In this document: positions 18,292 to 26,810 of the stretch, piece after piece | Layout of the letters: every line of letters starts with the position of its first letter | How positions within the stretch are numbered: the stretch's first letter is position 1 | Assembly: GCA_963744275.1 (NCBI GenBank) | Contig: CAVUSX010000011.1 | Location: forward strand, 124,001-188,000 | Length of the DNA stretch: 64,000 bases | Reading direction: 5' to 3' | Source: VAZQ01 sp963744275 | GTDB taxonomy: Bacteria > Pseudomonadota > Alphaproteobacteria > Rhizobiales > Xanthobacteraceae | The notes under the pieces: generated by a model | Databases searched by the model: none | What the model was told of the DNA's origin: nothing | What the model saw: the letters and a program-made list of their open reading frames with translations, nothing else | Position numbers and translations under genes: made by a program

Positions 18292-19329
18292 ATGCGAAAT
18301 CGTCCGGCATCAGTCGCCGTGTTTGCCGGCCTGGTCGTGGTCGGCCTGGTCGGCGGCATGGAGATGCGCGCGCGGGGCCAGACCGCCCCGGCGCCGGCGC
18401 CGGTCGCGCCGATGGATACGGCGATATTGCGCGCCCAATACGACCAGTGGCGCACCCAGTTCAAGACCTGGGGCAAGTGGGCCCCGCTGGGACAGGAGTC
18501 CAAGGGCACCACGGCCCTCATCACGCCCGAGAAGGTCGCCAGCGCCATGCGGCTGGCAAAAGACGGGATCGTGGTGTCGCTCGCCCATGCCGAGCCGCAG
18601 ACGGTCGCCGCCGACGTCGGCGCCGCCGGCCTCTTCCACCGCGTCACCAACGTCATCACCGATGGCGGCACGATGGACAACTACCAGGTCAGCTACCACG
18701 GCCAGACGATCGCGCATATCGACACCTGGTGTCACTTCTTCGAGAACGGGCAGATGTACAACGGGGTCTCGGTGAAGGAGAACCTGACGCCCGAGAGCGG
18801 ATGCATCAAAGGCAGCGTGATGAATTGGAAGGGCGGCGTCACCACGCGTGCCGTCATCTACGACATCCCGCAGCTGAAGGGCGTCGATTGGATGGACCCG
18901 AGCGTGCCGATCAGGCGCGCGGATCTCGAAGCCTGGGAAGTGAGGTCCGGCGTGAAGATCGGCCCCGGCGACATCCCGCTCCTCTACACCGGCCGATGGA
19001 AGCGACGCGCGGCGCTCGGTGCGTGGGCGACCCCGGTGTCGGGCTATTACCCGGACACGATTCCGTGGATGCATGAGCGTCTGCCCGCCTTCATCGGCCA
19101 CGACTTCAACATCGACTGGAATCCGCGGCCGGGCTGGGAAGGGATGCGCAATCCGATCCACGTGGCGGTGCTGAACTGGATGGGGATCAACATCGTGGAG
19201 TGCCTCGATCTGGAGGAGATGATCGCGACGGCGCGGCGCTTGGACCGCTACGAAGCCTTGATCACGTTCGCGCCGCTGCCGGTGGAGGGCGGCACCGGAT
19301 CGCCGGTCAATCCCCTGGTGACTTTCTAA
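18292..19329 (+). CDS. Cyclase-family (kynurenine-formamidase-like) metal hydrolase, exported
   Basis: A 345-residue protein; GGAGG precedes the ATG. Signal/anchor VAVFAGLVVVGLVGGM. The family metal motif H-x-D-x-x-x-H is present in YHGQTIAHIDTWCHFFENG, followed by QMYNGVSV and VTTRAVIYDIPQLKGVDWM, which is typical of the larger cyclase-family members. Later blocks: GDIPLLYTGRWKRR and PVSGYYPDTIPWMHERLPAFIGHDFN. The family hydrolyses amide or lactone bonds with bound divalent metal. The exported location and long inter-motif spacing set it apart from cytoplasmic KynB. It lies between secreted-protein genes and a cytochrome c gene pointing the opposite way. Confidence 0.83.
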   Translation: MRNRPASVAVFAGLVVVGLVGGMEMRARGQTAPAPAPVAPMDTAILRAQYDQWRTQFKTWGKWAPLGQESKGTTALITPEKVASAMRLAKDGIVVSLAHAEPQTVAADVGAAGLFHRVTNVITDGGTMDNYQVSYHGQTIAHIDTWCHFFENGQMYNGVSVKENLTPESGCIKGSVMNWKGGVTTRAVIYDIPQLKGVDWMDPSVPIRRADLEAWEVRSGVKIGPGDIPLLYTGRWKRRAALGAWATPVSGYYPDTIPWMHERLPAFIGHDFNIDWNPRPGWEGMRNPIHVAVLNWMGINIVECLDLEEMIATARRLDRYEALITFAPLPVEGGTGSPVNPLVTF

Positions 19330-19379
19330 GGCGCAGGGGCCGCAGCGACCGGTGTATGAATGCGGCCGCGGCGCTATCC

Positions 19380-20375
19380 TCACCGCGGCGGCAGCGAGCC
19401 CAGATATGATGCGATCGCGATGATGTCGTCTTCCGACAGCTTGGCGACGACCGGCTTCATCGCCGCCGCGGCTTCTCCCGCGCTCGAGCCGTACTGCATG
19501 TCGAAGAGCTGGCGCGCCACATAGAGCGGTTGCAGCCCGGCGAGCCGCGGGACCTCGCCCTGGCCCTGCAACGATTCGCCGTGACAGCGCGCGCATGGCA
19601 GCGTCTTCCCGGACGCTCCGCCTTTGACCAGGGCTTCGCCGCCGGCGATGCTGCCGGGCGGCACATAGGCGATGAAACCGGAATGCGGGTCGCGGATTTC
19701 GGTGCGGAACGGATCCGCCGGGATCTCGAGGATGCGGCGTCCGATCGGCTCGGTGCCGCCGCCGGGATCGAGCTGACGATGACGGCCCGCAGTGGCGATG
19801 AACGTCTTCGGCGGCGTAGCGGTCTCGATGACCTTCACCCACGTGGCGGGCTTCAAACCGGCGAAGTATTCGGCGGCCTGGCGAATGTCCTCGTCCGATG
19901 TGGCCTTGGCGATGGGACCCATGCGGGCGTTGTCCTGGCGCGCGCCCGCCTTGTAGTACGCCATCTGCCGGATCAGGTACGCAGCCGGCTGGCCCGCGAT
20001 GTCGGCGGCTTCCGGATGGCCCTGGCCGGACATCAGATGGCACGACCCGCACGCAAATCTGATCCCGCTGCCGCCGGTCACCGATCGCGGCGCGGCGGGA
20101 TGCTCATCGGGAAACCAGTCGGGAGGATTGGCGTTCCCGGCGATCTTGGCGGCGTCGTATTCCTTGGCGCTGCCGGGCACCTTCACGATGCCTTGCGGCT
20201 TGACCGCGCTCAGCTGGATCTTGTCCGGGATGTTGAACGCCCAGTCGGGCAGTCCGGCCGGGACCGTGAGCTCCGCCTGCGCATTGGCGGCGCGCGCGAC
20301 GAGCAGTGGGGCAAGCGCGCACACCAGGACGGCGAGGCGCACGGACATGTTTACTGCGAGAATTCGGCGGATCAC
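19380..20375 (-). CDS. Di-domain class I cytochrome c, periplasmic
   Basis: Two haem-attachment motifs are visible: FACGSCHLMSGQGHPEAADI (CGSCH) and PCARCHGESLQGQGEVPRLA (CARCH). Each is followed by Q.AYL/LYVARQL helices and a likely Met ligand (ARMGPIAKATSDEDI; AAAMKPVVAKLSEDDI). The signal peptide is RLAVLVCALAPLLVARAANA. The GTG at 20375 is preferred because GGAGAGGAG lies just upstream; the ATG at 20348 is the alternative. Such proteins accept electrons from periplasmic dehydrogenases. The PQQ dehydrogenase at 22627 and the GMC dehydrogenase at 10791 are possible donors, but neither is adjacent in an operon. Confidence 0.85.
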   Translation of the reverse strand: MIRRILAVNMSVRLAVLVCALAPLLVARAANAQAELTVPAGLPDWAFNIPDKIQLSAVKPQGIVKVPGSAKEYDAAKIAGNANPPDWFPDEHPAAPRSVTGGSGIRFACGSCHLMSGQGHPEAADIAGQPAAYLIRQMAYYKAGARQDNARMGPIAKATSDEDIRQAAEYFAGLKPATWVKVIETATPPKTFIATAGRHRQLDPGGGTEPIGRRILEIPADPFRTEIRDPHSGFIAYVPPGSIAGGEALVKGGASGKTLPCARCHGESLQGQGEVPRLAGLQPLYVARQLFDMQYGSSAGEAAAAMKPVVAKLSEDDIIAIASYLGSLPPR

Positions 20376-20447
20376 GGCGGGTCTCCTCTCCCATTTTGGG
20401 CACAGGGCAATCGCACATGATGAAACCGGTGCGCTCTCTGCCTTACC

Positions 20448-20803
20448 TCCCCCTGCAAGGGGGAGGTGGACCCGCGAAGCGGGTCGGGTGGGGGTCACGC
20501 AACAAACACTGAGTTCCAGGGGAACGCGGGACCCCCGCCCGGCGCCTTCGGCGCCACCCTCCCCCTTGCAGGGGGAGGGAAAACGCCTGCGGCATGCCAA
20601 GTGACAAACTCATATGCGATAGCCCTGCCTGCAAGGGGGAGGTCGACCCGCAAAGCGGGTCGGGTGGGGGTCACGCAACAAACTCTGAATTTGTTGCGAT
20701 ACGGGACCCCCACCCGGCGCCTTCGGCGCCACCCTCCCCCTTGCAGGGGGAGGGAAAACACTGCCGCGCGCCAGGAGGCAAACTCATATGCGATAGCCCT
20801 GCG
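20448..20803. repeat. Two tandem copies of the CCTCCCCCTGCAAGGGGGAGG element
   Basis: Copy one is 20448-20582. Copy two, with a shortened left end, is 20626-20755. Both have GACCCGC(G/A)AAGCGGGTCGGGTG arms and end CTTGCAGGGGGAGGG. The flank CAAACTCATATGCGATAGCC follows each copy, at 20605 and 20779, so flank plus element was duplicated with a 174-base period. The remaining sequence up to 21047 shows no gene. Confidence 0.75.
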
Positions 20804-21047
20804 TTTCGGGCGAGGGTAGCGGCGACGACCAAGCGCCGCAAGAGCCGCGGACAATCCGGATCTTCCCTTTCGCAGAATGCTTCGTACGGGCGCATGACGG
20901 CGACCTCGGTGACTACGATGAGCCGGCAGGCGACGGCGCCGGGCCTTCGGATGGAGCCATGCAAACTTTCAATCTCTCAACTATCTCGCGGATCGGCGGA
21001 CCGGAAATCATTGGGGGATGGGAGCTCGAAATTTCCCATCCCGCGGC

Positions 21048-22378
21048 TTAAGCGTGCTCGCGCAGGAATGCGGTCAGGAGCTGGCTCACCTGCTCCGGCT
21101 GCTCCTCATGCGCCCAATGACCGGCGCCCGTCCACCATATGGACTCCTTTGAATTGGGTGTAGCCGGTCTTGCCGATGTTCATGCGGGCCGCCCACCGTC
21201 CGATTGGCACCCCAGTCTTCTTTTCCCGCGATGACCTGGGCCGGGACATCGATCGTGCGCCCCGAATAGGTCAGCTGCTCGGCGACGCGTCGGCGGATAG
21301 GCGTTGTTGCGCCGGCGCCGATATTCCTGCAGCGCGCCGGTCCAGCCGCTGCGGGTATATTCCAGCCCATAGACCTCGCACTCCGGCTCGGTCAGCCACT
21401 TGCAGGCCTTGATATAGGCGGCGTCCGGCATGGCGGCGGCGACCGTGGCCGGCATGCTCCGGTCGCGCCGCATCACATAATACTCCGGCATCTGCGCATT
21501 CTGCTCGGCCGCCTCTCTGGCGGTACGCACGGCATGCAATGGCTGCAGATTCTGGTTGCCGGGAAAATCGGCGCTCTTCATGTAATAAAAGGCGCGGAAG
21601 AAATTGGTCATTCCCTGCGGCACGTGCTTCATGTCCCGGTCGGCTTCGGGGCTCGCCCAATAATCCTGATAACCTCTGCGCGGCGGATCGAGCCTGGCAT
21701 ACTCCGCGTCGAGCTCGGCGTTGGTGAATTCGGGATGACGGCACCGGCGCACCGTTCGCGGTATTGAACGGGAACGATGGCAGTCCCGCCGAAACCGCCG
21801 CCTATGAGCGTGAGGCGGGGAAACATGTCGGGCCGCACCAGCGCGCCCAAGGCGGCCATGAGCGAGCCTTGGTCGTGGCCCACCATCATCGCGGTGTCGC
21901 GATAGCCGAGCGCATAGACCAGCGCGATCTGGTCGCGCAGCAGGTTGAGGGCGAGAAACGGCTGCGGATCCGCGTCCAAGGAATTGTCCCAGCCGGTGGT
22001 GCGGCCGAAGCCGCGACAGTCGGGAGCGACCGCATGATAACCCGCGGCCGCCAGGGCCGGCATCACCTTGCGCCAGCTATAGGCGAGGTTGGGAAAGCCA
22101 TGAAGCATCAGCACCAGCGGCCGGCCCGGCGTCTCAAAGCCGGCCTCCAGGATGTTCACCGTCAGGCCGTTGACGTTGGGGATGAGACGCGCCCGGACTC
22201 CGGCCGGAAGCGTGCCGTTGCCATAGGGCGGCAAGTCGCGAAAATCAGCATTCGTGAGCTGCGCCCGCGCCGGCGCCCCGGCAGCGAGCGCCAAGCCGCC
22301 GGCAGCGCAGCCCGCGGCAAGAAGCCCGCGGCGCGAGAGTCGAAGCGTCGTGGCGGCGGTGGAGTGGGGGCCCGGCAT
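21048..22378 (-). pseudogene. Epoxide-hydrolase-like alpha/beta hydrolase, frame broken at least five times
   Basis: Composite exported hydrolase of about 440 residues. Twin-arginine-like signal SRRGLLAAGCAAGGLALAAG, then RPLVLMLHGFPNLAYSWRKV with the HGFP oxyanion motif. DCRGFGRTTGW and MMVGHDQGSLMAA follow, the second carrying Asp as the nucleophile (GHDQGS), typical of epoxide hydrolases and haloalkane dehalogenases. The C terminus, read in other frames, gives EYARLDPPRRGYQDYWASPE, IDVPAQVIAGKEDWG and GAGHWAHEEQPEQVSQLLTA with the catalytic His. Frame changes lie near 21765, 21740, 21300, 21185 and 21100. All family motifs survive, so errors in the sequence are likelier than decay. Confidence 0.75.
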
Positions 22379-22626
22379 GGCGATTCCTCCGCATGAGTGA
22401 TGGCGCCATTGTCGCCATTCGCGGCGAGTGAGAGCATCTCCAATTGTAGTTTTTTCGCGTCGCGAGACAAGCTCGCCAAAATCCCGATGACCGGATCGGG
22501 GCGGACGGGATTTCGGGGAACGACACCTTCGGACTTCGCGGGTCTTGCGGCCAGACCGCAAAACCGCGAATAATCACCACGGATCGGCAGTCGTCCGTGG
22601 ATTCCGCAACAATTCGGGGAGTCGTC

Positions 22627-24390
22627 ATGAAGAATGCAAAGCTGCTCGGCCTCGTCGCCCTTGCGCTGCTGGCGACCGCCGCCCTGACGCCGCTTCGCGC
22701 CGCCGACATGACGTTCGAGCGGGCCTTGAATGCGGACAAGGAGCCGCAGAACTGGCTGCTCCATCACAAGAACTTTCAGGGCCATCGCTTCTCCCAGCTC
22801 AAAGAGATCGACACCACCACGGTCGCGAACCTCCGGCTCGCCTTCACGGTCGGGCTCGGCGGCATGGAAGCCGGCGTCAAGCACGCCAACGGCAATCTGG
22901 AGGCGACGCCGCTGGTCGACGACGGCATGATGTACATCACCGACGGCTGGGGCTCGGTCTATGCGATCGACGTCACCAGCGGCAAAAAGGGCGTCATCCG
23001 CTGGAAATTCAATCCCGAGGTCGATCGCGCCTGGGCCGGCGACGTCGCCTGCTGCGGCGTCAACAACCGCGGCGTCGCGCTGTGGAAGGACAAGATCATC
23101 TCGGCGGCGCTGGACGGGCGCCTGTTCGCGCTCAACCGCGCCACCGGCGAGAAGATCTGGGAGCGCAAGGTCGCGGAACCCGCGATCGGCGAGAGCGTGA
23201 CGCTGGCGCCGCTGGTCATCCGCAACCTCGGCATCATCGGCTCCGCCGGCGGCGAATACGGCATCCGCGGCTGGATCGACGCGACCGACCTCGACACCGG
23301 CAAGCAAGCCTGGCGCACCTACACGATCCCGGGCAAGAGCGAGCCCGGCAACGAGACCTGGAAGGACGGGCAGGACCATTGGATGCACGGCGGCGGATCG
23401 GTCTGGGTCACCGCGACCTACGACAGCGAAACCGACACGATCTACCAAGGCATCGGCAATGCCGGCCCCGACTATGATCCGGAATTCCGCCCGGGCGACA
23501 ACAAATGGGCCGCGAGCGTGCTGGCGCTCGACCCCAATACCGGCAAGATCAAATGGGGCTTCCAGTACACGCCCAACGATCCTTACGACTACGACGAGAT
23601 TTCCGAGCACCAGATCATCGACGCCGTCGTCAACGGCGAGAACCGCAAGCTCGTGGTGCACGGCGCCCGCAACGGCTTCTACTATGCGCTCGACCGCGCC
23701 AACGGCGCGTTCGTCGCCGGCAAGCAATATGTCGACGAGCTGAACTGGACGCGTGGCCTCGACCCCAAGACCGGGCGGCCGCTGGACTACGATCCGACCA
23801 AGGACGTGCAGACTTACGTCGAGGGCACCCATGCGACGCGCGCGAAACCGGTGGGCACGCGCTGTCCGGCGACATCCGGCGGCAAGAACTGGGAGCCGGC
23901 GGCCTATAATCCGGAGCTCAAGCTCATCTACATTCCCTCCTCGGAGGGCTGCAGCGAGATCGATCTGGTCGTGCAGAAGGATTTCGTGGACCAGGGCGGC
24001 CCGGTGAAGCCGCGCGACCGCTTCGACGGCGGCAGCAACAAGCGCCTGAAGCAGACCACCGGCAGCATCAAGGCGCTCGATCCGGTGACCGGCGAGATCA
24101 AGGCCGTGGCCCGCACCGATCTGCCGAACTGGTCCGGCGTGCTCGCGACCGCCGGCAATCTGGTGTTCACCGGCCTCTGGGAGGGCGCCCTGGTGGCCTA
24201 CGATGCGCGCACCTTGCAGGAGGTCTGGCGCTTCGATACCGGCTGCGGCGTGATGGCGCCGCCGATCAGCTACGCGGTCAACGGCAAGCAATACATCGCG
24301 GTGGCGGCCGGCCCGCACTGGCTCGGGGCGAAGCCGGCCGAGCTCAAGCTCGCCAATGCGTGCTCGATGCTCTACGTCTTCTCGCTGTGA
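22627..24390 (+). CDS. PQQ-dependent alcohol dehydrogenase (quinoprotein)
   Basis: A 587-residue periplasmic enzyme. GGGGAG precedes the ATG at 22627; the signal ends TPLRAADM. It has the eight-bladed propeller signatures: NWLLHHKNFQGHRFSQLKEI at the start, AGDVACCGVNNRG with the adjacent-Cys ring that lies over PQQ, ALDGRLFALNRATGEKIW, GIGNAGPDYDPEFRPGDNKW, LALDPNTGKIKWGFQYTPND and DLPNWSGVLATAGNLVFTG. The Asp in LALDPN would be the catalytic base, and the position two residues later is Asn rather than the second Asp of lanthanide enzymes. This is only a weak hint at calcium use. Substrates are probably alcohols. No PQQ synthesis gene is near. Confidence 0.9.
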   Translation: MKNAKLLGLVALALLATAALTPLRAADMTFERALNADKEPQNWLLHHKNFQGHRFSQLKEIDTTTVANLRLAFTVGLGGMEAGVKHANGNLEATPLVDDGMMYITDGWGSVYAIDVTSGKKGVIRWKFNPEVDRAWAGDVACCGVNNRGVALWKDKIISAALDGRLFALNRATGEKIWERKVAEPAIGESVTLAPLVIRNLGIIGSAGGEYGIRGWIDATDLDTGKQAWRTYTIPGKSEPGNETWKDGQDHWMHGGGSVWVTATYDSETDTIYQGIGNAGPDYDPEFRPGDNKWAASVLALDPNTGKIKWGFQYTPNDPYDYDEISEHQIIDAVVNGENRKLVVHGARNGFYYALDRANGAFVAGKQYVDELNWTRGLDPKTGRPLDYDPTKDVQTYVEGTHATRAKPVGTRCPATSGGKNWEPAAYNPELKLIYIPSSEGCSEIDLVVQKDFVDQGGPVKPRDRFDGGSNKRLKQTTGSIKALDPVTGEIKAVARTDLPNWSGVLATAGNLVFTGLWEGALVAYDARTLQEVWRFDTGCGVMAPPISYAVNGKQYIAVAAGPHWLGAKPAELKLANACSMLYVFSL

Positions 24391-24450
24391 CGCTTGGTGG
24401 GTGCGGCGGGCTCCGGCCTGGGCGAGCCAACCGCGCGGGTCGCGATCAAA

Positions 24451-26319
24451 TCAGTCGACCGACCCCAACCCGTAATCGGTCTCGCCCAGCACAAAGATGG
24501 GGGCCTCCGGGCGCGTGACATCGGCGATCATTTGCGGCGACAGGTCGCCGAGCAGATGCCCTATGCTGCGATCGAGCGCCATGAGGGTTTCCGGCGGCCA
24601 GTGGCTGTTCCCGGCGCATTGCCGCCAGCTCACGAGTTCCTGAAGCGCAAAAGCATACCAGATCACGCGGGTGGTCGTGATGCGGGTCTGGCTTTCGCCG
24701 TTCGGCCCCACGATCTGGACATCGTGCCGGATATCCGGATCCACCGCATCGTAAGTGCGGCGCCGAAGTGCCGACTGAAATTCGAGCGCCGCTTCCCGGA
24801 TCTGCGCCGGAAGGTCGGTGCCGGCTTCCGCACAGGACCTGCCGAGCGCCGAATACACGGTGAGCGTAATGGCGGCATCGGGCGCCTTGTCGTCGTCGAC
24901 AGTCCGGCGCCAGCCCCTCTGTCCGACATCCGGCACGAAGTTGCGGACCAGCCACAGCGACGTATCGGCGATCATGCGATCGAGCTTGTCCTTGCTGCCG
25001 AGCCATTGCAGCCCCGCGGAGCGAGTCTGCAGCAACATCTGCAGCGCGATGGCGGTCGTGTAGATGAAGTGATCGCCCGGGTTGGCCTGCCTGGCGCCGA
25101 CGTTCCATCCGCCGTCTCCCAAGGGATAGAAGGCTTCCGCGGCCGATTGCGTGGCCGCGAGCAAATGCGCGAGCGCGGCGGACGCATCCGGCGGCAGGTC
25201 CGCTTTCCGCCCGATCGCCTCCGCCAGCGCCATCATCATCCAAATTGCGGATTCCGCGCGTCCGGCGTTCCAGACGCCGTCTTTCGCGTTCAGGAGATTC
25301 CTCGCGTCGGCCGCGCCCGACGGTTCCGAGCGCAGCGCCGCTTCGAAAAGCGGAAGCATGGCCGTCAAATCCCGCGCGGTGGTCGCGTGGTCGCGGAACA
25401 AGGCGGCGAGAACTTGTCCCGTCGTCCAAGCATCCGAGGCGCCGAATTGCTCGGGCATCCCCGAGCCCGCATAGGCGAGAAGCCCGGGGCGGATCCGGGC
25501 GCGCGCGTTCGCGACCTCACGCGCGAGATCGGCGGCGACCGGTACCGGCCGCAGCAGGGACAAACCGAGGTGATCGAGGGTGCGGCGGATTTCCTCGCCT
25601 TTCGGAACGGCAAGATCCGCGTCCGCCAGCCCGACATATGCGGCGCCGACCAAAAGGGCGGCCAGCGCCGCAAAGGCGGCGCGCGTCAGTCGCAACCTGC
25701 GTTGCCGCGCGCGTTCGCGCTGGCGAAGCTCGTCGAAGCGCACCCCCAGAATGCCGGCGGTCAGCTTCAGGCAAGCATTTTTCCAACCATCCCTGCCTTC
25801 CCGGGCGTCCGCCGCCAATGGCTCGCTGCGTTCCGTCGTGAGCGCGCCGTCGGGGTCCACCTTGAAGCGGAGTGATTTCGGGAAGCATTCCGGCAGGTTG
25901 GCATCCGGCTTCTCGGACGCGAACGGTTCTCCGGCGACGATCAGTGGGAAAACGCGGCTCGACCTGCCCATTGTCTTGAACGTGGAAATTTCCCGGTCGA
26001 CCCATTTCGACGCCGCCGCGTAGGGCGAGCAGATGACGACAAGCGCGTGCGAGGTCGCCAGCCCATCGCGAATTCGCGCGCCGAGATCGCTATCGCCGGC
26101 CAATTCGTCACGATCGCGGAATATCGGCATCAATCGGCGCGGGATGACGCGGTCGTGCACCGTTCGGCCGACCAGGCCGCATGGGATTTGGTAGGTCTCC
26201 AGGAAACCATGAAGCTTCTTGGCCCAAGCCTCGTCGTGCCGGCTGTAGCTGATGAAGGCCCAGTATTGCGGCGGAGCGCCCACGTGGGCGATGGCGCTGG
26301 AATTGGTCAGCTGATCCAT
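24451..26319 (-). CDS. TIR domain - transmembrane - alpha/alpha-toroid protein
   Basis: A 622-residue protein. Residues 18-140 form a TIR domain: YWAFISYSRHDEAWAKKLHG, LMPIFRDRDELAG, LVVICSPYAAASKWVDRE. W106 and E110 fit the W-x3-E pattern around the catalytic Glu of TIR NADases. A basic linker (about 200-212) leads to one membrane helix (about 213-231, AAFAALAALLVGAAYVG). The C-terminal ~370 residues hold repeated helical pairs with GGWN...H.IYTTAIALQMLL and RGWRRT...PDAAITLTVYSAL, resembling the alpha/alpha toroid of terpenoid-cyclase-like proteins. It stands alone between two plus-strand genes. A membrane receptor or effector role is an inference. Confidence 0.8.
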   Translation of the reverse strand: MDQLTNSSAIAHVGAPPQYWAFISYSRHDEAWAKKLHGFLETYQIPCGLVGRTVHDRVIPRRLMPIFRDRDELAGDSDLGARIRDGLATSHALVVICSPYAAASKWVDREISTFKTMGRSSRVFPLIVAGEPFASEKPDANLPECFPKSLRFKVDPDGALTTERSEPLAADAREGRDGWKNACLKLTAGILGVRFDELRQRERARQRRLRLTRAAFAALAALLVGAAYVGLADADLAVPKGEEIRRTLDHLGLSLLRPVPVAADLAREVANARARIRPGLLAYAGSGMPEQFGASDAWTTGQVLAALFRDHATTARDLTAMLPLFEAALRSEPSGAADARNLLNAKDGVWNAGRAESAIWMMMALAEAIGRKADLPPDASAALAHLLAATQSAAEAFYPLGDGGWNVGARQANPGDHFIYTTAIALQMLLQTRSAGLQWLGSKDKLDRMIADTSLWLVRNFVPDVGQRGWRRTVDDDKAPDAAITLTVYSALGRSCAEAGTDLPAQIREAALEFQSALRRRTYDAVDPDIRHDVQIVGPNGESQTRITTTRVIWYAFALQELVSWRQCAGNSHWPPETLMALDRSIGHLLGDLSPQMIADVTRPEAPIFVLGETDYGLGSVD

Positions 26320-26810
26320 GGCGCTGCCCCTGCAACAGATGCGCCCCGATCAGGGGGAGCGCACGACCTGGCGATACGCGCCGTGCTCATCTTGCCTGGC
26401 TTTGGCGGGCACCGTCATGGGTCGCGCCTCCCGTTCTCACGTTCGCCCTGGCCGGCTCGGCGCCGAGCCGCATGACAGCCGCAAGAGGCAATGATCGATA
26501 AAGGACGCATGGAAATCCACGCAACCGGGGCCCCCTCGGGCACGCTATATCGATTTACCATCGGTGCACCTGCCGTAGCAACGCGGTCAAAGTCTCGCGG
26601 CGGACCTCGCCCGATCTCGTCAGCCCTCGCGTCAACGCAGCAATCACGTGGTTCAAGCCCCGGTTCGTTGCGGTGCGGCGATGCGTCGGCTAATCAGAGA
26701 ACCGGAGGACATTGCGCAAGCAACAGCGCTCGATTCATGAGCGCTCCCTCGCGTGACCTCCGTCTGGCGCAAGCCGATATCGCGCCGCGAAGCCATTGCG
26801 GGAGGACGGT
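26320..26810. other. 490-base gap with no gene seen
   Basis: The region between the divergently pointing TIR gene and the acyl-CoA synthetase gene. Frames here have no ribosome-binding site or family similarity. It must hold both promoters, but I cannot point to a convincing -35/-10 pair. The GGAGGA at 26801-26806 is the ribosome-binding site of the following gene. Confidence 0.5.

Noticed and set aside
20448..20803. Possible CRISPR array
   Set aside because: Only two units, each a long palindrome with duplicated flank, no regular short spacers and no cas genes.
22162..24318. A 718-residue minus-strand open frame opposite the PQQ dehydrogenase
   Set aside because: Antisense shadow; the plus-strand frame carries all quinoprotein motifs.
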